Notes: generated by a model not told the origin, from the letters alone. Numbered from the stretch's first letter, positions 1-5,552 are shown. The stretch is DNA of 5,766 bases from JAZGHN01 sp964496725 (GCA_964496725.1 CAZCAS010000079.1:1-5766), one strand, 5' to 3'. Numbers and translations: made by a program.

Positions 1-73
1 TGTCGTATAGCGCCCTGGCTTGAACGCTCTTGCCACACCCCTCCCCCCCCTCAAAGGTTATAAATAATGCCAT
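1..73 (-). CDS. tmk: Thymidylate kinase, N-terminal fragment cut by window edge
   Basis: Twenty-four codons are visible, starting at the ATG complementary to 71-73 and running off the left edge. The translation begins MALFITFEGGEGCGKS and continues VQARALYD. FEGGEGxGKS is the P-loop of bacterial thymidylate kinase, which phosphorylates dTMP to dTDP in the cytoplasm for DNA synthesis, and the following QARxLY stretch is also typical of Tmk. The family usually has alanine at the third P-loop position (GEGAGKST); here it is cysteine, with SV in place of ST. The start fits the usual short MxxFITFEG N-terminus. The Shine-Dalgarno candidate GAGGGG (85-90) is 11 bases upstream and lies inside a repeat element. 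The preceding gene on this strand ends at 214, so tmk could be the distal gene of the pdxS operon or have its own promoter; I see no convincing promoter in the 140-bp gap. Confidence 0.88.
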   Translation of the reverse strand, partial: MALFITFEGGEGCGKSVQARALYD

Positions 74-84
74 GATTGTACTAA

Positions 85-158
85 CCCCTCACCCTTTTTC
101 CCTCTCCCCTTCATAAGGGGAGAGGGAAGATATTTTGTAAAGGGGCTTTGCCCCTTTT
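85..158 (+). repeat. Two-hairpin dispersed repeat, copy 1
   Basis: This copy starts with the CCCCTCACCC edge. A perfect 12-bp inverted repeat follows (arms 100-111 and 115-126, loop CAT; arm CCCTCTCCCCTT), then an A/T-rich linker, then a perfect 8-bp hairpin (139-146 and 150-157; arm AAAGGGGC, loop TTT). The same order of edge, long CT-rich hairpin, linker and GGGGC/GCCCC hairpin occurs at 3692-3770 and, inverted, at 5553-5610. It fills most of the gap between the 115-residue gene and tmk. The second hairpin followed by TTTT could act as a weak terminator in the plus direction. No transposase or clear target-site duplication is seen, so a MITE-like or REP-like origin is only inferred. Confidence 0.8.
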
Positions 159-213
159 AATCCCTTTAAGGCAACCTCTGTATGTTCCTCTCTCGATTCG
201 TGCTATGGATATG

Positions 214-561
214 CTACTGCCAATGCTTCCAAGCTTTTCTACACTCTTCGCACCAGCGATATATCTTATCTTTCATCGACGCATTCTTCAGAGGGGGCGG
301 AAGAACCCTCAACTCCCAGAACCCATTACCCGGTAACAGATCCACTGTGTGGACTACGAGTGCTGAGAGCAATGGGCGACCTTTTTCATATTCACTATCA
401 GAGACTTCCTCAAGGACTTCTCCTATATAGCCTCGCCCAGGCCCTCCCATTCTACCCTTTAACTCATCATAGGTAATAAATGTCCTAGCTTTTGCCACAC
501 TCACGAGTATAGGCCTAGCCAGTTTTACATACTTTTTCAGAGTTTCTGGTCGTAGTTTCAT
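214..561 (-). CDS. Uncharacterised 115-residue protein with ITYDEL / LPGNGFWEL motifs
   Basis: I cannot assign a function. The pattern is ITYDEL (residues 29-34), RGYIGEVLEEVS (43-54), GRPLLSALVVH (61-71) and LPGNGFWEL (76-84), ending in an aromatic and charged tail (YRWCEECRKAWKHW, 101-114). From memory this matches a widespread family of small hypothetical proteins of the form 'YTYxEL...LGxxLxxIS...GxPLLSALVV...LPGxGF', often with a tryptophan-rich end, that lacks an agreed function. The first half looks helical, like a small winged-helix fold, but this is inference. No signal peptide or membrane segment is visible. A C-x2-C pair (C104, C107) occurs in the tail. The ATG at 561 is preceded by a perfect AGGAGG (568-573) with a 6-base gap. 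The stop of the upstream ATPase gene is 12 bases away, so the two are almost certainly co-transcribed. Confidence 0.85.
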   Translation of the reverse strand: MKLRPETLKKYVKLARPILVSVAKARTFITYDELKGRMGGPGRGYIGEVLEEVSDSEYEKGRPLLSALVVHTVDLLPGNGFWELRVLPPPLKNASMKDKIYRWCEECRKAWKHWQ

Positions 562-573
562 TCCCTTCCTCCT

Positions 574-2091
574 TTACTCCTTATAAATCCTCACCCGTCT
601 TTCATGGTCCTTGCCTGTGCTCTGCGAAGATAGCTCATGTCTCTCCGCTATCAGATGTTGCAGGCGCCGGATATAGGCGCTCTGGGGGCTGAGTTCTACC
701 GTTTCCTCGCCGCTCTTCACTCTGGTAACGGCTTCCTCTGCCTCGTTGAGGGCAAGCTTGAGGGGATGCCTCTTATCTACACTCTCTATGGGGTAGATGT
801 CGCTTAGGAGCCGCCTGATTTGAGGTGGCGTGTTGCTCCTGAGGACATAGGTGGGTATGTTGGCTGCTTGAGCCTCCCTCACCTTTTGTATCTTGCGACG
901 GTAGTAGCTTTTAGAGGTAACAAACATGCTGGCGTCATTCAGGTTATCGACTACTTCCACGCTTAGTTGCATCTCTTTCCCTATCTGCTCCAGTCGCCCC
1001 CGGTTTACCCCGAAGAGATAGAGCCTGGGTGGTTTGTCTCCTTTGATGAACGGCTTACCTCTGACCGCTTTCTTGGCGGCGGTGGCTGGCATCTCTTTTT
1101 CTATTCTCACCTCGCCGGTCTCGTCCAGCCAGCGGACTTCGGTAGTTGGGGGCTGGCCACGCAGGAGGGCGTCCACTACCTGGCCCACATCGGGGTGAAA
1201 GGCTACCCTGTCCCGGTCCCGAATTTCAACGAGGATATCAAAGGTGGGTCGTGACTTGCGCTCCAGTATGGACTTCTGTGTCCCCCTCCGCTTTGCCTCC
1301 TCATCACCCAGGGTTACGCTCTGGATGCCGCCGATGAGGTCGCATAGTGTGGGGTTCATCATCAGGTTTTCCAGGGTGTTGCCATGGGCGGTGCCTATCA
1401 GCTGGACCCCGCGCTCGGCAATGGTTCGGGCCGCCTGAGCCTCAAGCTCGGTGCCCATCTCGTCGATGACGATTACCTCGGGCATGTGGTTTTCCACGGC
1501 TTCAATCATTACCGCGTGTTGCATGGTGGGGGTAGTTACCTGCATCCGCCGGGCATGTCCGATGGCAGGGTGGGGGATATCGCCATCGCCGGCGATTTCG
1601 TTTGAGGTATCGACGATGATAACCCGTTTCTTGTGGTCGTCGGCTAGTACCCGGGCTACCTCGCGTAGCATGGTCGTTTTGCCCACCCCGGGACGACCCA
1701 GCAATAAGATGCTCTTGCCTGATTGGATAAGGTCTTCGATAATTTTTATGGTGCCGAATACGGCCCTGCCCACACGGCAGGTAAGGCCGACAATGCGCCC
1801 CTTGCGGTTGCGTATGGCTGAGATGCGATGCAGGGTGCGCTCGATTCCAGCACGATTGTCGTCGCCGAAGCTGCTAACACGGGAGACCACATGGTCGATA
1901 TCCTCTTCGCCGACCTCTTTGATGTCGAGGACTGATTCCCGGTGAGTATAGCGGGCTTCGGGAGAGCGACCCAGGTCCAGGACTACCTCCAGCAGTTCAC
2001 TGTTGTCGGCCTGTTTCTTCAGTGGCTGGCGGATGTGAGGTGGTAAGATGTCGAGGAAAGCGTCTAGGTCGTCAGTGATTACCTTTTGCAC
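574..2091 (-). CDS. R3H-domain AAA ATPase, SpoIIIAA/Ycf45-like
   Basis: This is a 505-residue cytoplasmic P-loop ATPase with a C-terminal nucleic-acid-binding R3H domain. Residue numbers here count from the upstream GTG at 2097; subtract 2 for the chosen start. An N-terminal region (1-125) precedes Walker A GRPGVGKT (134-141), Walker B VIVIDEMG (208-215) and a GTAHG segment (235-239), which are the hallmarks of SpoIIIAA-like and Ycf45-like ATPases. A linker with a second small domain (about 355-420, PPRLYLFGVNR onward) leads to the R3H domain (about 465-505) with its R-x3-H signature (R477, H481). R3H domains bind single-stranded nucleic acid; the physiological role of this bacterial and plastid family is unknown. 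It follows pdxT by 13 bases and precedes the 115-residue gene by 12. Two GTG codons (2097 and 2091) compete; the AGGAGG at 2099-2104 favours 2091. Confidence 0.92.
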   Translation of the reverse strand: MQKVITDDLDAFLDILPPHIRQPLKKQADNSELLEVVLDLGRSPEARYTHRESVLDIKEVGEEDIDHVVSRVSSFGDDNRAGIERTLHRISAIRNRKGRIVGLTCRVGRAVFGTIKIIEDLIQSGKSILLLGRPGVGKTTMLREVARVLADDHKKRVIIVDTSNEIAGDGDIPHPAIGHARRMQVTTPTMQHAVMIEAVENHMPEVIVIDEMGTELEAQAARTIAERGVQLIGTAHGNTLENLMMNPTLCDLIGGIQSVTLGDEEAKRRGTQKSILERKSRPTFDILVEIRDRDRVAFHPDVGQVVDALLRGQPPTTEVRWLDETGEVRIEKEMPATAAKKAVRGKPFIKGDKPPRLYLFGVNRGRLEQIGKEMQLSVEVVDNLNDASMFVTSKSYYRRKIQKVREAQAANIPTYVLRSNTPPQIRRLLSDIYPIESVDKRHPLKLALNEAEEAVTRVKSGEETVELSPQSAYIRRLQHLIAERHELSSQSTGKDHERRVRIYKE

Positions 2092-2098
2092 CAGCACC

Positions 2099-2104
2099 CC
2101 TCCT
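2099..2104 (-). promoter_or_regulatory. Shine-Dalgarno site that decides the ATPase start
   Basis: A perfect AGGAGG on the minus strand directly follows the pdxT stop codon TAG (2105-2107). It lies 7 bases before the GTG at 2091 but only one base before the GTG at 2097. The 7-base spacing is normal and the one-base spacing is not, so 2091 is the likelier initiation codon. Confidence 0.75.
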
Positions 2105-2692
2105 CTAATCTGAGTTCGCTCTCTCGGTAACGATATTCAAAAAATATTGGTGAAATCTCAGGTCATCGGTTAGTTCAGGATGGAATGCAGAAGCCAGCAG
2201 CCTTCCCTGTCTGGCAGCTACACTCGTGCCGTTATCCAGCCTGGCCAGTATCTCTACTTTGCCGTTTGCCTGTTCAATTAGCGGGGCTCGAATGAATACA
2301 CCGGGAAAAGGCTTTTCTCCCAGTGCTGGTATGGCGAGCTCAACTTCAAAGCTATCCTTTTGCCTGCCGAAGGCGTTTCGCCTCGCTATTATATCCATCA
2401 GCCCCAGAGGTTCTACGTCGGAATCTGAGACCTCCTTGGCAAGAAGTATCATGCCGGCGCAGGTTCCAAATATGGGTAGGCCGTTCTCAGCCAGATTTAT
2501 TATTGTGCCTGCCAGGTTATAATCCGCCATCAATTTGCTTATAGAGGTGCTTTCTCCTCCGGGGATAATCAACCCATCCACGCCCTCGAGTTCTGAGGGC
2601 AGACGGACAGGCAGTGCTTCTACCTCTAGTTTGTGCAGGGCGGCTATGTGCTCGGCGAAGGCTCCTTGCGCAGCAAGGACACCTATTCTCAT
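2105..2692 (-). CDS. pdxT: Pyridoxal 5'-phosphate synthase glutaminase subunit PdxT
   Basis: PdxT hydrolyses glutamine and channels the ammonia to PdxS for vitamin B6 (PLP) synthesis by the DXP-independent pathway. The 195-residue length is normal for the family. The class I glutamine amidotransferase triad is complete: nucleophile Cys78 in FGTCAGM, and His171 with Glu173 in FHPEL. The PdxT signatures PGGEST (44-49) and RRNAFGRQKDSF (104-115) are present, and the N-terminus MRIGVLAAQGAFAEH is typical. No signal peptide or membrane segment is seen. The ATG at 2692 lies one base after the pdxS stop (TAA, 2694-2696), implying translational coupling. A GAGG at 2701-2704, inside the end of pdxS, gives an 8-base Shine-Dalgarno spacing. 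The downstream ATPase site overlaps the region of its stop codon. I see nothing broken. Confidence 0.97.
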   Translation of the reverse strand: MRIGVLAAQGAFAEHIAALHKLEVEALPVRLPSELEGVDGLIIPGGESTSISKLMADYNLAGTIINLAENGLPIFGTCAGMILLAKEVSDSDVEPLGLMDIIARRNAFGRQKDSFEVELAIPALGEKPFPGVFIRAPLIEQANGKVEILARLDNGTSVAARQGRLLASAFHPELTDDLRFHQYFLNIVTERANSD

Positions 2693-2693
2693 A

Positions 2694-3547
2694 TTACCAA
2701 CCTCTGGATGCCAGTAGTTCCTCGGTAGGGATTTGCTTTATATCCAACCCGGGCATAGCTTCTCCCAGGTTTTTGGAGACCTCGGCGATTATCTCCGGGT
2801 CTTTATAGTGAGTGGTTGCCTTGACGATTGCCTTGGCTCTAACCTCCGGGTTGCTGGATTTGAATATACCTGAGCCTACGAAGACCCCTTCGGAGCCTAG
2901 CTGCATCATCAGGGCGGCGTCGGCTGGGGTAGCTACTCCGCCGGCAGCAAAATTGACCACTGGCAGCCTCCCGGTTATATGTACTTCTTCCACCAGTTCA
3001 AAGGGAGCGCCCATTTCCTTGGCTACTGCCATCAACTCTTCCTGGGGGGTATTTACCAGCTTGTGGATGCCGCCCATTACCGCTCGCATATGCCTGACTG
3101 CCTCCACAATATTGCCCGTGCCGGCTTCACCTTTGGTTCTTATCATAGCTGCCCCCTCACCGATGCGGCGCAGGGCCTCATCGAGGCTGCGGCAACCGCA
3201 GACAAAGGGGACCTTAAAATCATGTTTCCAGATGTGGTGTGCTTCATCAGCCGGAGTAAGCACTTCGGACTCGTCGATATAGTCTACACCCATGGCTTCC
3301 AGTGCCTGCGCCTCCACGAAATGNNNNNNNNNNCGATAACGGTGGGGTCAGCCATACGAGCAACACCACCAGCGGCACGAATATCCGCTGGCACCCTCTC
3401 CAGTGCCATCACCGCACAGGCGCCAGCCTCTTGGGCAATCCTCGCATGCTCGGCGGTAACCACATCCATAATCACCCCGCCCTTTAGCATCTGAGCCAGC
3501 CCGACTTTAACCTTCCAGGTGCCACTTTCCGTGTTTTTCTGCTTCAT
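2694..3547 (-). CDS. pdxS: Pyridoxal 5'-phosphate synthase lyase subunit PdxS, interrupted by an N run
   Basis: PdxS builds PLP from ribose 5-phosphate, glyceraldehyde 3-phosphate and ammonia supplied by PdxT, forming a dodecamer of TIM barrels. Residues 1-71 lie before the gap (LKGGVIMDV, MALERVPADIRAAGGVARMADPTVI) and 209 residues lie after it (HFVEA, GVDYIDESEVLTPADE, VPFVCGC, RTKGEAGTGNIVEAVRHMR, VVNFAAGGVATPADAALMM, VGSGIFKS, final RGW). The family sequence implies 18 residues (E plus 17) between VI and H, so about 53 missing bases against 10 Ns. That gives 298 residues and an intact frame. The missing part should carry the first Schiff-base lysine (K81 in B. subtilis); the second (K149, in RTKGE) is visible. 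The ATG at 3547 has GAGGAG (3558-3563) 10 bases upstream. It is first in the operon and has its own promoter. Confidence 0.96.
3324..3333. other. Assembly gap (10 Ns) inside pdxS
   Basis: Ten consecutive Ns shift the reading frame of pdxS and split it into two apparent reading frames. The flanking codons (ATC then G on the 5' side, CAT on the 3' side) fit the PdxS family if about 53 bases are missing. The N run is therefore a fixed-length placeholder, not a measured distance. Confidence 0.95.
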
Positions 3548-3579
3548 CTAGCCTGGTCTCCTCTTGTTTTCCTAGATAT

Positions 3580-3608
3580 ATTTTACTCTTGTGCGGTTTG
3601 TTTATCAA
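3580..3608 (-). promoter_or_regulatory. Sigma-70-type promoter of the pdxS operon
   Basis: On the minus strand, TTGATA (3603-3608, five of six consensus bases) is followed after exactly 17 bases by TAAAAT (3580-3585, five of six). Transcription would start near 3573, giving a leader of about 26 bases that includes the GAGGAG ribosome-binding site. It is the only strong match in the spacer on this strand and is placed correctly for the pdxS start at 3547. It probably drives pdxS, pdxT, the ATPase gene and the 115-residue gene. Confidence 0.7.
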
Positions 3609-3622
3609 CTTCTTTATCCCCA

Positions 3623-3677
3623 CCCTTCCTGTCATTGCGAACGCCCTTCTTGTCATTGCGAGCGAAGCGAAGCAATC
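3623..3677 (+). repeat. GTCATTGCGA-type intergenic repeat (one full, one truncated unit)
   Basis: An 18-base unit starting CCCTTC and ending GTCATTGCGA occurs at 3623-3640 and again at 3644-3661 with one mismatch, a period of 21 bases. The second unit continues through GCGAAGCGAAGCAATCT; its ends ATTGC (3655-3659) and GCAAT (3672-3676) are inverted, with short GCGA and GCGAAG reiterations between them. From memory, repeats of the form GTCATTGCGAGCGAAGCGAAGC are common between genes in several bacterial phyla. The array begins about 15 bases upstream of the pdxS -35 box. Confidence 0.7.
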
Positions 3678-3691
3678 TCTTAGATGATAGA

Positions 3692-3770
3692 AACCTCACC
3701 CCCTTTATCCCCCTCTCCTTCAAAGGAGAGGGGGAAGAAAAAGAAAGAGGGGCTGACGCCCCTCTTTAAA
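3692..3770 (+). repeat. Two-hairpin dispersed repeat, copy 2
   Basis: This copy begins AACCTCACCCCC. A perfect 12-bp inverted repeat follows (arms 3709-3720 and 3723-3734; CCCCCTCTCCTT), then a purine linker of about nine bases, then a perfect 10-bp hairpin (3744-3753 and 3758-3767; arm AAAGAGGGGC, loop TGAC) and an A/T-rich tail. It is the longest-stemmed and best-preserved of the three copies. It lies between the divergent pdxS and plus-strand genes. The second hairpin with its trailing TTTAAATAAATT resembles a weak terminator in the plus direction, though no gene ends just before it. Confidence 0.82.
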
Positions 3771-3805
3771 TAAATTCTCCCCCCTACTTTTTAGGTAACT
3801 ATCCC

Positions 3806-3834
3806 TTGACTGTATAAGTATTTTATGCTCTACT
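3806..3834 (+). promoter_or_regulatory. Possible promoter of the plus-strand gene
   Basis: TTGACT (3806-3811, five of six) is followed after 17 bases by TCTACT (3829-3834, four of six). The -35 is good and the -10 poor. A TATAAG at 3813-3818 is an alternative -10 without a good -35. The placement fits the start codon at 3852, and the proposed -10 lies inside the palindrome at 3823-3848. Confidence 0.3.
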
Positions 3835-3848
3835 CAGGTAGAGTATAA
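3823..3848 (+). promoter_or_regulatory. Palindrome between promoter and start codon
   Basis: Two 11-base arms (3823-3833 and 3838-3848) are inverted repeats with a single G/T mismatch (3827 and 3844) around the four-base centre TCAG; the innermost six pairs are CTCTAC and GTAGAG. The palindrome ends three bases before the ATG at 3852 and contains the only Shine-Dalgarno-like bases (AGG, GAG). It could be a repressor operator or an mRNA hairpin hiding the ribosome-binding site. There is no direct evidence for either. Confidence 0.45.
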
Positions 3849-3851
3849 CAC

Positions 3852-4583
3852 ATGTTGTCCTTTGCTAGCGCAAGAATAAAACTGAGCAGGGCCATACATC
3901 ACTTCGAAGCCCTTAAGACAGAGGTTCAAGCCATTGAGAAAACTAACCTCCCAGAACTTATTCGTGAGTACGATTCTAATACGAGACAAAACCTCTGGCG
4001 TTGGCAAGGGATATCCGAGGACACTTCTACCAAGCTCGGCCCAATCATCGGTGATATCCTGACGAATTCCTTCGCTTGTCTTGACCATATCATGTATGCC
4101 TTTCTCGGTGGTAGCATCCCCGACAAAACCATCTATTGGCCTGTTTCCGTTAGTACCAATGCTTGGAAAAGTGCAAAAGGGAGATACAAGGGGTTGCCCA
4201 GCTTGGCACTCGACATTATTGAGGACTATCAGCCTTCCGAGAGACCGAACAACTATGAATCTAGTCTGATGTCCGTGCTGCACAAGTTGGTCAACATAGA
4301 CAAGCACCGGCGACTCGTTGTAGTCAATTGGCCTGTTCAGGGTGTGGGCACATCGAGAGAGTTTGTTGATGAAATCACCTTCAATTTGTCCGATGCTGCA
4401 AAATCTGGCGCAATATTTGCGTCCCTTAATGGTGATAAGGTGGACGTGAAACTCTACCCAACCCTTTATATAGGCTTCGACGAAGCTGGGTGGCTCAGAC
4501 GCAAGAATATTCTCCAAATCTTCAGGGATGTTGTTTCGATGGTTCAGAAAATCCTTGAACGGTTTGAGGGCCAGTTTAACTAG
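3852..4583 (+). CDS. Conserved hypothetical protein, 243 residues
   Basis: I do not know a function. The layout matches a widespread family of soluble hypothetical proteins as I remember it. It has an N-terminal helical segment with ARIKLSRAIHHFEAL (7-21), the segment IIGDILTNSFACLDHIMYAF (65-84), where the family usually has IIGDxLHNLRSALDHL, a WPVS stretch (96-99) and the signature LHKLVNIDKHRRLVVV (143-158). A beta-rich part follows, then a C-terminal amphipathic helix (about 215-240). The conserved histidines (H79, H144, H152) and aspartates make metal or nucleotide binding thinkable but unproven. No signal peptide or membrane span is visible. It is the only plus-strand gene here, standing alone between pdxS and rsmG, and its DNA is visibly more A+T-rich than its neighbours, so it may have been acquired. 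The ribosome-binding site is weak (GAG, 3841-3843). A minus-strand frame covers it entirely; I prefer this strand because of the family signature. Confidence 0.8.
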   Translation: MLSFASARIKLSRAIHHFEALKTEVQAIEKTNLPELIREYDSNTRQNLWRWQGISEDTSTKLGPIIGDILTNSFACLDHIMYAFLGGSIPDKTIYWPVSVSTNAWKSAKGRYKGLPSLALDIIEDYQPSERPNNYESSLMSVLHKLVNIDKHRRLVVVNWPVQGVGTSREFVDEITFNLSDAAKSGAIFASLNGDKVDVKLYPTLYIGFDEAGWLRRKNILQIFRDVVSMVQKILERFEGQFN

Positions 4584-4611
4584 GTTTCCCATTTCTCTCC
4601 CCCTCTACAGT

Positions 4612-4630
4612 AAAGGTATAAGCACCTTTT
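4612..4630 (+). terminator. Weak hairpin after the plus-strand gene
   Basis: AAAGGT (4612-4617) and ACCTTT (4624-4629) form a 6-bp stem with a six-base loop, 28 bases after the stop codon, followed by only one more T and then CC. It could be a poor terminator for the plus-strand gene. The rest of the 4584-4785 spacer is A/T-rich and shows no other clear signal. Confidence 0.25.
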
Positions 4631-4785
4631 CCAAAGGGGGATAGCCCACCATCTTTACATAACATTAAAAACGAATCCCACGCTCAATTAGCCTCGAATT
4701 GTTTCCCAAAGTTAAAAATCGATAATTTGAGCCTAAAAATGTCCAAATCAATTGGTAGCGGAGGCCGGAGGATGTGTTACTGCTC

Positions 4786-5505
4786 TTATAATATCGGCCT
4801 TTTCCCCGGCATCCCCGGGTGGCGGGGGTATTTCGGGGGTGTAGGTGATACCTTGTCGATTATCACTAGCTGACGTTCGTCGGTGAACTCCTCCATGTTA
4901 ATCCTCTTCACCTCCCCCAGCCTCCCCCCTAACAGGTTGATGGCTTTAACCGCCTGGCGTATTTCTTGCTCAATAGCCCCCTTTTTCTGGGCAATGAAGC
5001 TGCCCCCGATGGTGCAGAAGGGGAGGGTTAATTCCACGAGAGTTGCCAGAGGGGCGACGCCCCGGGAGAGAACGATGTCAAAGCTCTCCCGATACGGCGT
5101 TTTGTGGGCGACTTCTTCAGCCCTGCCGACTACGATGTCAACATCATCCAGCCCAAGTTTATGGGTGAGGTGATGGAGAAAGGTTGCCTTTTTAGCCACG
5201 GAGTCAAGCAGCACCAGCTTTATATCGGGGAACGCTATTTTAAGGGGAATGCCCGGTATGCCAGCGCCGGTGCCGACATCAATAAGTCGCGAGCCAGCAT
5301 TTGGTCTCGATTTCTGCCAGGCCAGGGCTACGGTGAGGGAGTCGAGGAAGTGCTTTATTTGCACCTCCGTGTAGTCGGTTATGCGGGTGAGATTCATCCG
5401 CTTGTTCCAGTCTACCAGCTCCTGATAGTAGATGTGGAACTGCTCCAGTTGGCTTGGACTGAGGTGCAGCCCTAACTTTAGGGCTCCAGTAATAAGCTTT
5501 TCCAT
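4786..5505 (-). CDS. rsmG: 16S rRNA (guanine-527-N7)-methyltransferase RsmG
   Basis: RsmG (GidB) uses S-adenosylmethionine to methylate N7 of G527 in 16S rRNA of the small ribosomal subunit; its loss is known to give low-level streptomycin resistance in several bacteria. The 239 residues match the family length. Visible motifs, in order, are WNKRMNLTRI (33-42), KHFLDSL (51-57), the SAM-binding loop DVGTGAGIPGIPL (76-88), the acidic ribose-binding segment LLDSVAKKATFL (99-110), GRAEE (127-131), SRGVAPL (147-153), GGSFIAQKKG (167-176) and the C-terminal YPRHPGMPGKRP (226-237). The ATG at 5505 aligns with the usual RsmG N-terminus, but no Shine-Dalgarno site lies at a proper distance; AGAGG at 5527-5531 is too far away and at the predicted transcript start. 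A 7-bp hairpin covers codons 7-13. The preceding gene on this strand is corA, 134 bases away across a repeat. Confidence 0.96.
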   Translation of the reverse strand: MEKLITGALKLGLHLSPSQLEQFHIYYQELVDWNKRMNLTRITDYTEVQIKHFLDSLTVALAWQKSRPNAGSRLIDVGTGAGIPGIPLKIAFPDIKLVLLDSVAKKATFLHHLTHKLGLDDVDIVVGRAEEVAHKTPYRESFDIVLSRGVAPLATLVELTLPFCTIGGSFIAQKKGAIEQEIRQAVKAINLLGGRLGEVKRINMEEFTDERQLVIIDKVSPTPPKYPRHPGMPGKRPIL

Positions 5506-5531
5506 GGTAGACGCTATCTTTGTAGGCCTCT

Positions 5532-5540
5532 ATTATATCA
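5532..5540 (-). promoter_or_regulatory. Extended -10 promoter of rsmG
   Basis: On the minus strand a perfect TATAAT (5532-5537) is preceded by TGA, giving the extended -10 form TGNTATAAT. No good -35 lies 16-18 bases upstream, where the repeat copy begins, which is acceptable for an extended -10 promoter. Transcription would start near 5525, leaving a leader of about 20 bases without a clear ribosome-binding site. Confidence 0.65.
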
Positions 5541-5552
5541 CTAATGGGGTGT

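Noticed and set aside
85..158. Plain rho-independent terminator pair after the 115-residue gene
   Set aside because: The hairpins lack a proper U-tract in the minus direction, and the same block recurs at two other places, so a repeat element is the better description.
148..430. Plus-strand frames at 148-336 and 182-430
   Set aside because: They overlap the repeat and lie opposite the 115-residue gene, and have no ribosome-binding site or recognisable protein pattern.
1451..1945. Plus-strand 164-codon frame opposite the ATPase
   Set aside because: It lies entirely within the well-supported R3H ATPase gene, and its translation is low-complexity Ser/Arg/Thr-rich, as expected of an antisense shadow.
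2694..3547. pdxS as a frameshifted pseudogene
   Set aside because: The frame break coincides exactly with the N run, and the expected missing length restores the frame.
3623..3677. CRISPR-like array
   Set aside because: There are only two units with a three-base gap between them, no spacers of regular length and no cas genes.
3834..4592. Minus-strand 252-codon frame as a real gene
   Set aside because: It mirrors the plus-strand gene codon for codon and resembles no family I know, while the plus strand shows the recognised IIGDxL...LDH and LHKLVNIDKHR signatures.
4593..4640. A fourth, decayed copy of the two-hairpin repeat
   Set aside because: There are only short CT-rich and AAAGGGGG fragments, and neither hairpin nor the CCTCACCC edge can be traced.
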